64,000 nt of DNA, from assembly GCF_014650715.1 (NCBI RefSeq), contig NZ_BMVM01000005.1, forward strand, positions 186,001 through 250,000, in the 5' to 3' direction. Of the stretch, positions 44,686 to 53,341 are shown piece by piece; the stretch's first letter is position 1, and each line of letters opens with the position of its first letter. The notes below the pieces were generated by a model. That model was not told the DNA's origin. It saw only the letters and a list, made by a program, of their open reading frames with translations, and made no database searches. This DNA is from Streptomyces bluensis. GTDB lineage: Bacteria; Actinomycetota; Actinomycetes; Streptomycetales; Streptomycetaceae. Both the position numbers and the translations under genes were made by a program.

Positions 44686-45652
44686 CTCCGTCCAGGTCCA
44701 GCACCACCCTCCCGACCGCCTCCCCGCTCCGCAGCCGGTCCACCGCCTGCCCCAGCCCTTCGATCCCGTGCCGCTCGATCGGCAACGTCAGCTCTCCCGA
44801 GGCCAGTTCGGTGAGCAGCCGCTCGGTGTCCGCGGCGACCTCCTTGCCGCGGGACATCAGATTGACGGGCAACAGCGCCACGTCCGCGAGCAGGAAGTCG
44901 GCGAGGTCCACGCTGAACTCGCGCCCGGCGGTGTAGCCGACCAGTGCCGCGCGCCCGCGCGGACGGACCAGCGCGAGGGCGTCGCGCAGCACCGGTCCGC
45001 CGACGGTGTCGACGATCGCGTCCACCGGCCCGCCCACCGCGTCCGGCGACAACTCCGCCGCCAGGACCGGCTTCGCCGGCGCCGGGACATGGCTCAGCTT
45101 GGCCGGGCGGCCCACCACTCCGATCACCTCGGCCCCGGCGCGCGCGGCGACCTGCACGGCCAGCGCGCCGACCGCACCCGAAGCGCCGGTCACCAGGACC
45201 CGCTCCCCGGGCCGCACCCCCGCCACCGAGTGCACCGCCAGCCACGCGGTACCTGTGGGGGAGAAATAACTGCACGCCAGCGCGGGATCGGTGCCCTCGG
45301 GCACGGGGAGTACGGCGGCGTCGGGCACCACGGCGTGCTCGGCCCAGCCGCCGTCCCGGCGCAGCCCCAGCCCCTTGCCGTTGATCCTCACCAGACTGCC
45401 CTCGGCGTGGGTGTCCGAGGCCAGGACCACCCCGCACGCCGACGTGCCCGGCACCGAGGGCAGATCCGGGAGGATGCCGAACTTCCCGTCCACGACGTTC
45501 AGATCGAGATGCGCCACCTGCGCCGCCCGCACCCGTACGAGGGTCTGGCCGGGCTCCCGTACCGGCACGGGACGCTCCACCAGCCGGGGAAGCGTGCCGA
45601 ACCGCTCAAGGACCAGCGCACGGGACGTCCGCCCCTGCACACCACTGCTCAT
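44669..45652 (-). CDS. MDR zinc-type quinone oxidoreductase
   Basis: A 327-aa MDR-family protein of the zinc-free quinone oxidoreductase type: an N-terminal GroES-like domain and the NADPH motif VLVTGASGAVGALAVQVAARAGAEVIGV. It lacks the GHE zinc motif. ATG 45652 overlaps the permease stop by 4 nt, so it is the last gene of the transporter operon. Probably reduces an enone or a CoA-linked unsaturated intermediate, or a quinone. Substrate unknown. Confidence 0.85.
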   Translation of the reverse strand: MSSGVQGRTSRALVLERFGTLPRLVERPVPVREPGQTLVRVRAAQVAHLDLNVVDGKFGILPDLPSVPGTSACGVVLASDTHAEGSLVRINGKGLGLRRDGGWAEHAVVPDAAVLPVPEGTDPALACSYFSPTGTAWLAVHSVAGVRPGERVLVTGASGAVGALAVQVAARAGAEVIGVVGRPAKLSHVPAPAKPVLAAELSPDAVGGPVDAIVDTVGGPVLRDALALVRPRGRAALVGYTAGREFSVDLADFLLADVALLPVNLMSRGKEVAADTERLLTELASGELTLPIERHGIEGLGQAVDRLRSGEAVGRVVLDLDGGRSVD

Positions 45653-46470
45653 AGTTTGACTCCATAACGTCGCAGCACCCGCGAGGCCACGATGCGCAGC
45701 ACGCGGTCGAAGACGAACCCGAGAATGCCCAGGGTGATGATGCCGACGAAGACCCAGTCGATGCGCCCGTAGTTGCGCGAGGTCCAGATCAGCGAACCGA
45801 GACCGACCTGGGCGGCAACGATCTCGGCGGACACGATGGTCAGGAAGCTGTTGCCCATGGCGAGCCGCGCCCCCGTGACGATGTACGGCACGGTCGACGG
45901 CAGCACGACCTGCTGGAGGATCTGCCGGCGTCCCGCGCCCAGGCTGGCGGCGGCCCGCAGCTTCGACTCGTTCACCGCCATCACCCCGGCGCTGGTGTTC
46001 AGCGTGACGATGAAGACCGCCGTGTAGAAGATCAGCACGACCTTGGACGACTCGCCGATGCCGAGCCACACCACGGCCAGCGTCACGAAGGCGACCGGCG
46101 GGATGAAGCGGAAGAACTCGATGTACGGGTCGAGAAGCCGGCGTACCAGCGGGATCTGCCCGATGAGCAGCCCGACCGGCACACCCACCAGCAGCCCGAG
46201 ACCCCAGCCGATCAGGATGCGGCGACTGGAGGCGATGATCGAGTTGGTGAGCGTGCCGTCGCGTGCGAGATCGACGGCGGCGGACAGGGTCGCCTGCGGG
46301 GAGGCGACCAGGGAGGCGCCGTACGACATCGCCAGCAGCTGCCAGATCCCGACGCCGACGAGGACGGACACCACGGACAGGCCGGCCGTGCGCAGTCCCC
46401 GTACGGCGCCGTGCACGGGGCGCCGGTCGATGCGTGGTTCGGCGGTGGGCTTCGCCGTGACGACCGTCAT
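45649..46470 (-). CDS. ABC transporter permease (SsuC/TauC-like)
   Basis: A 273-aa inner-membrane permease with about six helices and the EAA-type loop RAAASLGAGRRQILQQVVLPSTVPYIVTG, typical of sulfonate/taurine/nitrate and aromatic-acid importers. It overlaps the ATPase gene by 4 nt. It forms a complete importer with the ATPase (46467-47318) and the binding protein (47318-48325). Probably imports the aromatic growth substrate. Confidence 0.9.
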   Translation of the reverse strand: MTVVTAKPTAEPRIDRRPVHGAVRGLRTAGLSVVSVLVGVGIWQLLAMSYGASLVASPQATLSAAVDLARDGTLTNSIIASSRRILIGWGLGLLVGVPVGLLIGQIPLVRRLLDPYIEFFRFIPPVAFVTLAVVWLGIGESSKVVLIFYTAVFIVTLNTSAGVMAVNESKLRAAASLGAGRRQILQQVVLPSTVPYIVTGARLAMGNSFLTIVSAEIVAAQVGLGSLIWTSRNYGRIDWVFVGIITLGILGFVFDRVLRIVASRVLRRYGVKL

Positions 46471-47318
46471 CGCTGCTCCTCCTGGTCGAGCCCCTGCGCC
46501 AGCAGGGCCTTGCGGACCTCTTCGCCGATGTCGTCCCGCAGCGCGTGCCGCAGTTCGAGGGCGGCGGGGTCGGACTCGTCGCGCGGCCGGGGAAGGTCCA
46601 CCGGGTAGACGGACTTGACCGAGGCGGCCGGGCCGGCGGTCATGACGGCGACGCGGTCGGCCAGCAGGATCGCCTCGTCGATGTCATGGGTGACGAAGAC
46701 GACGGTGCAGCCCGAGGTCTGCCAGATGCGGGCCATCTCCTCCTGCATCACCTGCCGGGTCTGCGCGTCGAGCGCGCCGAACGGCTCGTCCATCAGCACC
46801 ACGCGCGGTTCGTTCGCCAGCACGCGGGCGATCTGCACGCGCTGGCGCATTCCGCCGGAGAGCTGGCCCGGGAACCGGTCGGCGCAGTGCCGCAGTCCGA
46901 CCAGGGCGAGGTACTCGTCGGCCAGCTGGTGCTGCTCGGTGCGGGACCTGCCGCGCATCCGGGGGCCGAACGCCACGTTCTGGCGGACGGTGAGCCAGTC
47001 GAAGAGGGCCTCGCTGCTCTGGAACACCATGCCGAGTTCGGGGTCGGGACCCGTGACGGGCGCCCCGTCGACGGTGAGGGTGCCCGAGTGCGGGTGCACG
47101 AACCCGGCGAGCGCCGACAGCAGGGTGGACTTGCCGCAGCCGCTCGGGCCGAGCAGACAGAGGAATTCACCCGCGGCGATGTCCAGCGAGATGTCGCGCA
47201 CGGCGTGGAAGGATCCGAACCGGATGTCCACCCCGTCGACGGCGACGGCAGCACCGTGGGCGTCGTTCTCACGCGCCGGACCGGACGGCGGCCGGTCGGC
47301 CTCGATGGCCTTGGTCAT
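46467..47318 (-). CDS. ABC transporter ATP-binding protein (SsuB/TauB-like)
   Basis: A 283-aa ABC ATPase: Walker A GPSGCGKST, Q-loop MVFQSSEALFDWLTV, signature LSGGMRQRVQIARVLA, Walker B VVLMDEPFGALD and the H-loop VTHDIDEA. Energises the SsuC-like permease. ATG 47318 shares one base with the stop of the binding-protein gene; a longer reading frame upstream only runs into that gene. Typical nitrate/taurine/sulfonate-type importer ATPase. Confidence 0.92.
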   Translation of the reverse strand: MTKAIEADRPPSGPARENDAHGAAVAVDGVDIRFGSFHAVRDISLDIAAGEFLCLLGPSGCGKSTLLSALAGFVHPHSGTLTVDGAPVTGPDPELGMVFQSSEALFDWLTVRQNVAFGPRMRGRSRTEQHQLADEYLALVGLRHCADRFPGQLSGGMRQRVQIARVLANEPRVVLMDEPFGALDAQTRQVMQEEMARIWQTSGCTVVFVTHDIDEAILLADRVAVMTAGPAASVKSVYPVDLPRPRDESDPAALELRHALRDDIGEEVRKALLAQGLDQEEQR

Positions 47319-48325
47319 CAGGATCCCTTCGTCTGCTGGGTGAACCATCCGGGCAGCACCGCCCCGGTCACATCCGCCTGGGACGCGACCTTCCCGGTGT
47401 CCACGTAGAACCGGGCGGTCGCGGTGTAACCCCTGAGGTCGGCGGCGGTGATGTCGCGGACGCCGAAGTCGATGTCCTCGATGGCTTGCACGGTCTGGGT
47501 GGTGGGGACCTTCGCGGCCTTCTGCGTGGCGGCCGCCGCCGCGTCCGGGTCGGTCTCGGTGGCCTTCGCCGCTTCCCGCAGGGCCTGCGCGACCTTGACC
47601 GCCGTGCCCTTGTTGCCGCTCAGCCACTTGTCGTCGGTGATGAGCCAGTGGGCGTACGACAGGCCGTAGTCGCCGGTGGTCTCCAGGACCCGTCCGCCCA
47701 GTTCGGCACCCTTGGCGGGCCAAGGCTCCCAGAGAACGTAGGCGTCGACGTCGCCCTTCTGCAAGAGCGCCGGGATCTCCGGCGGATCCGCGGTGACGAA
47801 GTCGACCGACTTCTCATCGATGCCCTTGGACTGGAGGAACCGGGTCGCCGCGAGCTCCGACAGCCCCGGTACGACGGCCATCTTCCTGATCTCCGCCGGG
47901 TCCTTGACCTTGGGGCCGAGGACCACCTTGAGATAGCGGCCGGACTCCTCGTAGACGAGCAACGACCGCAGGCCGGTGTGCTGCTGGAGCATGCCGATGG
48001 TGGTGGTGTCGGAGTTGCCGGCCAACTGCACCTGACCGGCGGCGAGGGCGTCGACGCCCTCGCCGCCCCGCCCGAACTGGACGAGCTGGACGTTCACCCC
48101 GTGCTCGGCCCACAGACCCCTGGCGTCGGCGAGGAAGAAGGGCGCGAACGAGGGGTCGATACCGACGGCGATCCGGACCGTGGGGCCGGACGCCGTGTTC
48201 TTGCCGGAACCTGCCGCGGAGTCGGTGGTGGCCGCGCGGCACGCGGTCACTGCTGTCGCGGCGATGAGAGCGAGGAGGGCGACGACACCCGCGAGGGGGT
48301 GTCTCCTGGTGACCCGTGTCTCCAT
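47318..48325 (-). CDS. ABC transporter substrate-binding lipoprotein (NMT1/SsuA-like)
   Basis: A 335-aa lipoprotein with signal (VVALLALIAATAVTAC, lipid-anchor Cys at 29) and a periplasmic-binding-protein fold of the NMT1/THI5 class: GPTVRIAVGIDPSFAPFFLADARGLWAEHGVNVQLV is the typical opening, then SGRYLKVVL. It belongs to the importer operon 44669-48325 and should bind the aromatic or organic-acid substrate. A related protein lies at 55189-56196. First gene of the operon, preceded by a predicted operator-promoter at 48410-48463. Confidence 0.88.
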   Translation of the reverse strand: METRVTRRHPLAGVVALLALIAATAVTACRAATTDSAAGSGKNTASGPTVRIAVGIDPSFAPFFLADARGLWAEHGVNVQLVQFGRGGEGVDALAAGQVQLAGNSDTTTIGMLQQHTGLRSLLVYEESGRYLKVVLGPKVKDPAEIRKMAVVPGLSELAATRFLQSKGIDEKSVDFVTADPPEIPALLQKGDVDAYVLWEPWPAKGAELGGRVLETTGDYGLSYAHWLITDDKWLSGNKGTAVKVAQALREAAKATETDPDAAAAATQKAAKVPTTQTVQAIEDIDFGVRDITAADLRGYTATARFYVDTGKVASQADVTGAVLPGWFTQQTKGS

Positions 48326-48409
48326 GGATACCTCGGTGGGTTGACGGGAGACCGCCGGTTTCGGCCGGTCATACGGGGTGCGGCCCGTGGGCTGGCTGGG
48401 TTGGCGCGA

Positions 48410-48438
48410 ACCGTAGACCCGGGTGACGGCGACTGGCA
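48410..48438 (-). promoter_or_regulatory. Predicted promoter of the importer operon
   Basis: Minus-strand -35 TGCCAG (48438-48433), 17-nt spacer, -10 TACGGT (48415-48410), 8 nt after operator B. The gene starts at 48325. Confidence 0.45.
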
Positions 48439-48446
48439 CGGATCGC

Positions 48447-48463
48447 GGTCCGCTGAACGGGAT
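48447..48463. promoter_or_regulatory. Operator B, 17-bp dyad
   Basis: GGTCCGC-TGA-ACGGGAT: left arm matches the cluster consensus well, right arm is weaker. It sits 8 nt upstream of the importer -35. Confidence 0.5.
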
Positions 48464-48577
48464 GGACACGGGACCGGCCGCACGGCGGGCCGTTCATCGG
48501 CCGGGTAGCGGGGTGTGTCACCCGGGTGGGCTTGCGCGGGGACCCCGGCAGTCAGGGCCGAACCGCAGATCCGGTGC

Positions 48578-48594
48578 GGTCTGCTCAGCGGAAC
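48578..48594. promoter_or_regulatory. Operator C, 17-bp dyad
   Basis: GGTCTGC-TCA-GCGGAAC, an imperfect palindrome with GCGGAAC, the kind of half-site seen in IclR-family operators. It sits 7 nt upstream of the Rieske operon -35. Confidence 0.55.
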
Positions 48595-48601
48595 GGGTCC
48601 G

Positions 48602-48630
48602 TAGGCGGATCGGATGCGTCCCCCGATGCT
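48602..48630 (+). promoter_or_regulatory. Predicted promoter of the Rieske oxygenase operon
   Basis: -35 TAGGCG (48602-48607), 17-nt spacer, -10 GATGCT (48625-48630), 7 nt after operator C. GGAGG at 48654-48658 precedes ATG 48668. Confidence 0.4.
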
Positions 48631-48667
48631 CGGGGCATGTTCCGACGGCAGCAGGAGGTCACGCACC

Positions 48668-49951
48668 ATGACGACGAGTGAGGGCTCGCCCGCCTCCACG
48701 AGCACCGGCCGCACCGGCCGCAGACCGGCCGGGCAGCCCGGCCGGCAGGACTGGTCGTCGTGGCCCCACTACGACGGTGCGGCGGCCGGCTTCCGCGGCT
48801 ACTGGTACCCGGTCACCTGGTCCAGCCACATCACCGGCAAACCCCTCCCGTTCACGATCTGCGGTGAGAAGATCACCCTGATCCGGGACGGCGGCAAGGC
48901 GTACGCGCTGCACAACCGCTGCCCGCACCGCGGGGTGCCGCTCTCCGAGGGCAACCAGCAGTTCCCCGGCACGGTCAGCTGCCCCTACCACGGCTGGACG
49001 TTCGACCTGCCCACCGGAAAGCTGTGCGCGGTCATCACCGACGGCCCCGGATGTCGGCTCACCGGCAAGGTCGGGGTGAAGACGTACGCCGTCGAGGAGC
49101 GCCTCGGCATGGTGTGGGTGTACATCCCCGTCGCCGACGAGGACCCCCACCCGATCGACGAACAACTCCCCGAGGAACTCGTCTCCCACGGCTTCGTCAT
49201 GGGGGGCCGGATCGAACCCCGCGGTGGCAACTGGCGGTTCGCCTGCGAGAACGGTTTCGACGAGGGGCACGCCAAGTATCTGCACCGCACCGCGCTGTGG
49301 CGGCTGTTCAAGCCGATGCCGACGTGGAACATCACCCGGATCGTCCCCCGGGGACGCTGGATCTTCCGGGTCCAGGACGAGGTCCACTGGGAGGCCGAGT
49401 TCCCCGGCGTGGGCCGCTGGTCCAACAAGCGCTGGTGGAAACTGCAGCCGCCCAAGGAGACCTTCAACCTCGGCAACACGGGCAAGGCGGACAAGGTCGC
49501 CCCGACGATCGAGGCCCAGGAGTTCCCCGGCTTCGCCTCCCTGGCGATGCCGGGCGTGCTGCGCATCGCCTACCCCAAGTTCATCCACTACGAGTTCTAC
49601 GTCCCGGTCGACGCCGACAACCACCGTTACGTCGGTGTGATGGTCAACTTCACCGAGGGCTGGGAGACGCTCAGGTTCTACGCCAAGTACCTGGGTGCCA
49701 TCCGCTGGCTGTTCCACGGGCAGTTCTCCGGCCAGGACGCCTGGATGGTCGACGTCACCGACGCCCCTCCGGAGAAGCTCTACCGCCCCGACCTCTCGCT
49801 GACCGCCTGGCGGAACCTCAGCGAGGAGGAGTACGCGAAGAAGCTGGCCGCGGCCGGGGCCCGACCCGCTCCTTCCACCGATTCCGCCGATTCCAAGATT
49901 TCCACCGCTTCCACCGATTCCGCCAACGCCGGCAACGCGAAGAAGGGCTGA
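48668..49951 (+). CDS. Rieske non-heme iron oxygenase, CarAa-like
   Basis: A 427-aa terminal oxygenase. The Rieske [2Fe-2S] motif uses C85, H87, C105 and H108 (CPHRG...CPYHG). The catalytic iron site is in NGFDEGHAKYLH (H201, H206, with D198 as the bridging acid). GFRGYWYPV, the 2-His spacing and NWRFACENGFD resemble carbazole-dioxygenase alpha subunits (CarAa) from memory. It would work with the ferredoxin and reductase encoded at 56344-57697. ATG 48668 follows GGAGG. The C-terminal 30 residues are Ser/Thr/Asp repeats. Probably hydroxylates or angular-dioxygenates the ring. Confidence 0.92.
   Translation: MTTSEGSPASTSTGRTGRRPAGQPGRQDWSSWPHYDGAAAGFRGYWYPVTWSSHITGKPLPFTICGEKITLIRDGGKAYALHNRCPHRGVPLSEGNQQFPGTVSCPYHGWTFDLPTGKLCAVITDGPGCRLTGKVGVKTYAVEERLGMVWVYIPVADEDPHPIDEQLPEELVSHGFVMGGRIEPRGGNWRFACENGFDEGHAKYLHRTALWRLFKPMPTWNITRIVPRGRWIFRVQDEVHWEAEFPGVGRWSNKRWWKLQPPKETFNLGNTGKADKVAPTIEAQEFPGFASLAMPGVLRIAYPKFIHYEFYVPVDADNHRYVGVMVNFTEGWETLRFYAKYLGAIRWLFHGQFSGQDAWMVDVTDAPPEKLYRPDLSLTAWRNLSEEEYAKKLAAAGARPAPSTDSADSKISTASTDSANAGNAKKG
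49872..49927 (+). repeat. Imperfect 9-bp repeats at the oxygenase C-terminus
   Basis: ttccaccgattccgcc occurs twice (49873-49888 and 49909-49924) within a run of 9-bp-like units encoding STDSA / STASTDSA. They lie in the last 30 codons. Confidence 0.7.
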
Positions 49952-49953
49952 CC

Positions 49954-50070
49954 ATGGGCCGCACACTGCTCACCCTGCTGGCCGGGGCCGCCATCGCCGT
50001 AGCGCTCCCCCTGGCCAAGAAGCGCTTCGAGCGTACGACGATGACCCAGGTCCACAGGATCAACCAGTGA
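49954..50070 (+). CDS. 38-aa membrane peptide in the Rieske operon
   Basis: A short open frame: an N-terminal hydrophobic helix (GRTLLTLLAGAAIAVALPLA) followed by a basic tail (KKRFERTTMTQVHRINQ). It begins 2 nt after the oxygenase stop and its TGA overlaps the GTG of the next gene (GTGA), so it is placed to be translated. No known family recognised. It could anchor or stabilise the oxygenase, or be a leader peptide for the next gene. That it is translated is inferred from junction spacing only. Confidence 0.5.
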   Translation: MGRTLLTLLAGAAIAVALPLAKKRFERTTMTQVHRINQ

Positions 50071-51419
50071 ACGACCACACGGCGTCCGGTCTGACAGGCC
50101 TCGACGACCGGCGGAGGGCCTGGGCCGAGGAGGCATGGCGGCACGTCACCGGCGACCGGCTGCGAGAGCTGATCATCGGGCTCGTCGACATCCCGAGCCC
50201 GACCGGCGACGAAGGCCCCCTCGCGGCCCATATCGCCGGCACGCTCGCCGCCTCCGGATGCTCCGCCACCGTGCAGCCGCTCGACGACCGGCAGGCCAAC
50301 GCCTGGGCCCGGCTCGACGGCGACGGAACCGGCCCCGACCTCATGCTCTACGCGCCCATCGACACCCTGACCGTGGGCGAGGAGAACGAGGACCTCCCGT
50401 GGATCGGGCCGGAACTGCGGGACGACATGCGGCCGCGGGCCACCGTCTACGACGACCTGGTCACCGGACTCGGCGCCTCCAACCCCAAGGGCCACGCGGC
50501 GTGCGTGATGATGGCCGCCGAGGCCATCGCCCTCGCGGGCATCCCGCTCACCGGCGATCTCGTCGCCGCGTTCGGCGCGGGCGGCATGCCCACCAACGCC
50601 CGGCCGGGCGGCACCCGGTACAACACCGGCCAGGGCGTGGGCTGTTCGTTCCTGCTGGAGCAGGGCGTGTGGACCGACTACGCGGTGATCGCCAAACCCG
50701 GCTGGACGGTCTCCCACGACGAGGTCGGCCTCGTCTGGTTCGAGATCACCGTCCACGGCACCCACACCTACGTCGGCTCGCGGCACCGGCTCCCTTACAA
50801 CAACGCCATCGCCCGTGCCGGAGAGGTGGCCCGGCACCTGGAGGAGTGGTTCGTCGAGTACGCCGACCGGCACACCGGCGGCACGGTCGCACCCCAGGGC
50901 ATCGTCTCCTCCGTACACGGCGGCTGGCCCCGCATGGCGGCCGTCACCCCGGCCGTCTGCACCCTGATGGTGGACCTGCGCATCGCGCCCGACACCACAC
51001 CGATGCAGGCCAGGCGGGAGTTCTCGGCCGCGCTGGACGCCCTGCGCGCCAAGGTGCCAGGCCTCGACGTCACCGCCCGGATGGTGCTGGCCATTCCCGG
51101 GACGCGCACCGACCCGCACAGCTGGGTCTGCCGCAGCGCGACAGCGGGCTGGGAGGCCTTCGAAGGGCGCGGGCACGAGGTGATCCGCGGCAACAGCGGT
51201 GCCACCGACGCCAACATCCTGCGCGGCCGTGGCATCCCCACCGTCCGGGTCGGGATGCCGAAGGTCGCCGACGCGGAGGCACCGTTCCAGATCGACTTCG
51301 CCCGCGGGATGAACACCGTCTCCGTACGGGCCATGGAGCGGCTGACGCGCCATCTGATCCGCACGGCCGTCGACACCGTCACCCGCACGCGCGCCGAGGT
51401 GGAGGGAGAGACGTCATGA
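50067..51419 (+). CDS. M20-family-like protein with degenerate metal site
   Basis: A 450-aa protein with the M20 peptidase/amidohydrolase fold (IIGLVDIPSPTGDEG opening, dimerisation insert HGTHTYVGSRHRLPYNN, C-terminal GNSGATDANILRGRGIPTVRVGMPK). However, the metal-binding motifs differ: the GHxD position reads APID (His to Pro97, Asp99 kept), the DxKG motif reads NPKG (Asp139 to Asn), and the EE pair becomes AGG. It may be a metal-free variant, a non-hydrolytic isomerase or a scaffold. GTG 50067 overlaps the 38-aa peptide stop; ATGA couples it to the dioxygenase. Confidence 0.8.
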   Translation: MNDHTASGLTGLDDRRRAWAEEAWRHVTGDRLRELIIGLVDIPSPTGDEGPLAAHIAGTLAASGCSATVQPLDDRQANAWARLDGDGTGPDLMLYAPIDTLTVGEENEDLPWIGPELRDDMRPRATVYDDLVTGLGASNPKGHAACVMMAAEAIALAGIPLTGDLVAAFGAGGMPTNARPGGTRYNTGQGVGCSFLLEQGVWTDYAVIAKPGWTVSHDEVGLVWFEITVHGTHTYVGSRHRLPYNNAIARAGEVARHLEEWFVEYADRHTGGTVAPQGIVSSVHGGWPRMAAVTPAVCTLMVDLRIAPDTTPMQARREFSAALDALRAKVPGLDVTARMVLAIPGTRTDPHSWVCRSATAGWEAFEGRGHEVIRGNSGATDANILRGRGIPTVRVGMPKVADAEAPFQIDFARGMNTVSVRAMERLTRHLIRTAVDTVTRTRAEVEGETS

Positions 51420-52366
51420 CGTCGACCGAGATCGTCCTGGGCGTGGGTGCCTCGCACAGCACGCTGATGAACACCCACTGGGAGGAGACCCTCCACAAGG
51501 ACCGCGCCGAGCGTTTCCGCGACGCGCTGAAGGAGGCGCGCGACGAGCTCGCCGCGGCCCGCCCCGACACCGTGATCCTCGTCGGCTCCAACCACTTCCG
51601 CGGCTTCTGGCTGGACCTCATCCCCGCCTTCACCCTCGGCGTCGGTGAGTGCGTCGCCAGCGGGGAGTCCGGCACCCCGAAGGGACCGCAGCCCGTGGAC
51701 GTGCCGCTCGCCCGGCATATCGCGGGCGCCCTCGTGGAGGGCGGCCGCTTCGATCCCGCGTACTCGGCCAGGCTGCAGATCGACCACGGCCAGTCGCACG
51801 CCATCCAGTACCTCCTCGACGGCCTCGACGTGGAGATCGTCCCCCTCGTCGTCAACGTGTTCGCCCCTCCGCTGCCCACCCTCGAACGCTGCGAGGAACT
51901 GGGCCGTGCGATCCGGGAGGCGGTCCTGGCGTTCCCCGGAGAACGCCGTGTCGCGGTGATCGGCTCCGGAGGGCTCTCGCACCGGCTGCCCTGGCCGGAC
52001 TGGCGCGATCCGCACGGCGACGACGAGGAGTTCATGGTCGGCGCCTGGCTCAACGGCCGGGACAACTGGCAGGACTACGACGCCCGCCGCCGCGAGATCA
52101 TCCGCGCCGCCGAGGCCGCGCTCAACCCCGGCTTCGACGACGAGTTCCTCTCCCTCGTCGAGAAGGGCGAGACCCACCGCATCACCCGGTTCACCACCGA
52201 GGAGCTGGAGAAGACGGCGGGCAACGGCGCACAGGAAGTACGCACGTGGCTGCTCATGGCGGCCCTGCTCGACCACGTGCCCGGCCGGCGCCTCGCCTAC
52301 GAGCCGATGCCCGAGTGGCTCACCGGGATGGGCGTCGCCGTCCTGAACCCCGCTGAACCTCGCTGA
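51416..52366 (+). CDS. Class III extradiol dioxygenase, MhpB type
   Basis: A 316-aa extradiol dioxygenase of the LigB superfamily, closest to MhpB (2,3-dihydroxyphenylpropionate 1,2-dioxygenase) in my memory. Conserved are H14 (GASHS), H60 (SNHF), the catalytic-region IDHGQSHAIQYLL (H124, H128) and GSGGLSH (H189), as well as PEWLTGMG near the end. It cleaves a catechol ring next to the hydroxyls using Fe(II). ATG 51416 overlaps the M20 gene stop (ATGA). It supplies the ring-opened product for a C-C hydrolase. Confidence 0.9.
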   Translation: MTSTEIVLGVGASHSTLMNTHWEETLHKDRAERFRDALKEARDELAAARPDTVILVGSNHFRGFWLDLIPAFTLGVGECVASGESGTPKGPQPVDVPLARHIAGALVEGGRFDPAYSARLQIDHGQSHAIQYLLDGLDVEIVPLVVNVFAPPLPTLERCEELGRAIREAVLAFPGERRVAVIGSGGLSHRLPWPDWRDPHGDDEEFMVGAWLNGRDNWQDYDARRREIIRAAEAALNPGFDDEFLSLVEKGETHRITRFTTEELEKTAGNGAQEVRTWLLMAALLDHVPGRRLAYEPMPEWLTGMGVAVLNPAEPR

Positions 52367-52371
52367 ACCCC

Positions 52372-52399
52372 GCACAGACGCACAGACGCACAGACGCAC
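52372..52399 (+). repeat. 8-bp tandem repeat
   Basis: Three copies of gcacagac (52372-52395), then a partial fourth (gcac), in the gap before the hydrolase gene. It follows three near-copies of cgctgaacc. Confidence 0.8.
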
Positions 52400-52419
52400 A
52401 CCGGAAGTGAAAGGCAGCC

Positions 52420-53277
52420 ATGAGTATCTGGACCGAACTGATCGGCGTCGACTACCGGCACGCCTACGTGGAGACCGGCGGCTTCCGGACCCGTGCCCTG
52501 CAGGCCGGACCCGAGGACGGCGAGCACGTGGTGTTCCTGCACGGTACGACCGGCCATCTGGAGGCCTTCGTACGGAACATCCCGGCGCATGCCGAGCGCT
52601 ACCGCTGCCACGCCATCGACATGCTGGGCCACGGCTACACCGGCAAGCCGGACCGCCCCGGTGAGATCCCCGCGTACGTCGAGCACCTGATGTCCTATCT
52701 GGACGCCGTCGGCGCCGAGCGCGTCCACCTGGTCGGCGAGTCGCTGGGCGGCTGGGTCTCGTCCTGGGCCGCGAGCGAGTACCCGGACCGCGTCGCCTCC
52801 CTCCAACTGCTGTGCATGGGCGGCACGAAGATCAACCCGAAGGTGATGGAACGGCTGAAGAACTCGACGCGGGCCGCCGCGCTGGAGGACGACGTGTCCT
52901 TCACCCGCGAGCGGCTCAAGCTGCTGTGGGCTCAGTGGGACGAGGACCTCGGCGAGGAGCTGACGCAGGTCCGCTACGGCATCTACCACCACCCCGACTT
53001 CCAGGCCAACCTGCACAACCTGCTGGCCCTCCAGGAACCGGAGGCGCGTGAGCGCAATCTGCTCCGGCCGGACCGGATGGCGCGGATCAAGGCGCCGACG
53101 CTGGTGGTCTGGGGCAACAAGAACCCGCTCGGCGACGTCCCGGAGGCGGAGGCCATCGCCGCCGCCATTCCCGGCGCCCGCCTGGAGGTCTTCAACGAGT
53201 GCGGGCACTGGCCGCAGCACGAGAAGGCCGACCTGTACAACCCGCTGAGCCTGGCGTTCCTCGCCGAGGCACGGTAG
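52420..53277 (+). CDS. Alpha/beta hydrolase, C-C hydrolase type
   Basis: A 285-aa alpha/beta hydrolase: HGTTGHLEAF oxyanion region, nucleophile Ser in VGESLGGW, acid near WGNKNPLGD and His in ECGHWPQHE. Belongs to the meta-cleavage product hydrolase group (MhpC/DmpD-like), and its position directly after the dioxygenase makes it the likely ring-cleavage-product hydrolase. A second C-C hydrolase is encoded at 42695-43561, so the cluster may hydrolyse two different intermediates. AAAGG precedes ATG 52420. Confidence 0.85.
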   Translation: MSIWTELIGVDYRHAYVETGGFRTRALQAGPEDGEHVVFLHGTTGHLEAFVRNIPAHAERYRCHAIDMLGHGYTGKPDRPGEIPAYVEHLMSYLDAVGAERVHLVGESLGGWVSSWAASEYPDRVASLQLLCMGGTKINPKVMERLKNSTRAAALEDDVSFTRERLKLLWAQWDEDLGEELTQVRYGIYHHPDFQANLHNLLALQEPEARERNLLRPDRMARIKAPTLVVWGNKNPLGDVPEAEAIAAAIPGARLEVFNECGHWPQHEKADLYNPLSLAFLAEAR

Positions 53278-53296
53278 CCGGGGGCCGGGCAGTGGC

Positions 53297-53323
53297 CCGG
53301 TCACCCCGGTCACCCCTGTCACT
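53297..53323 (+). repeat. 3 x 9-bp tandem repeat
   Basis: ccggtcacc twice, then cctgtcact, between the hydrolase stop and the IclR gene. Confidence 0.7.
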
Positions 53324-53341
53324 CCGAATTAACAGCACGAC

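Larger units (their letters stand above)
48326..48667. other. Divergent regulatory region, importer / Rieske operons
   Basis: 342 bp carrying two copies of the cluster operator (B at 48447-48463, C at 48578-48594), each placed upstream of a predicted promoter pointing outwards. I found no gene in it. Confidence 0.55.

Noticed and set aside
50067..51419. A functional AbgA/AbgB-type peptidase
   Set aside because: The metal-binding residues that such enzymes need are changed at three motifs, so a standard hydrolase assignment is not justified.
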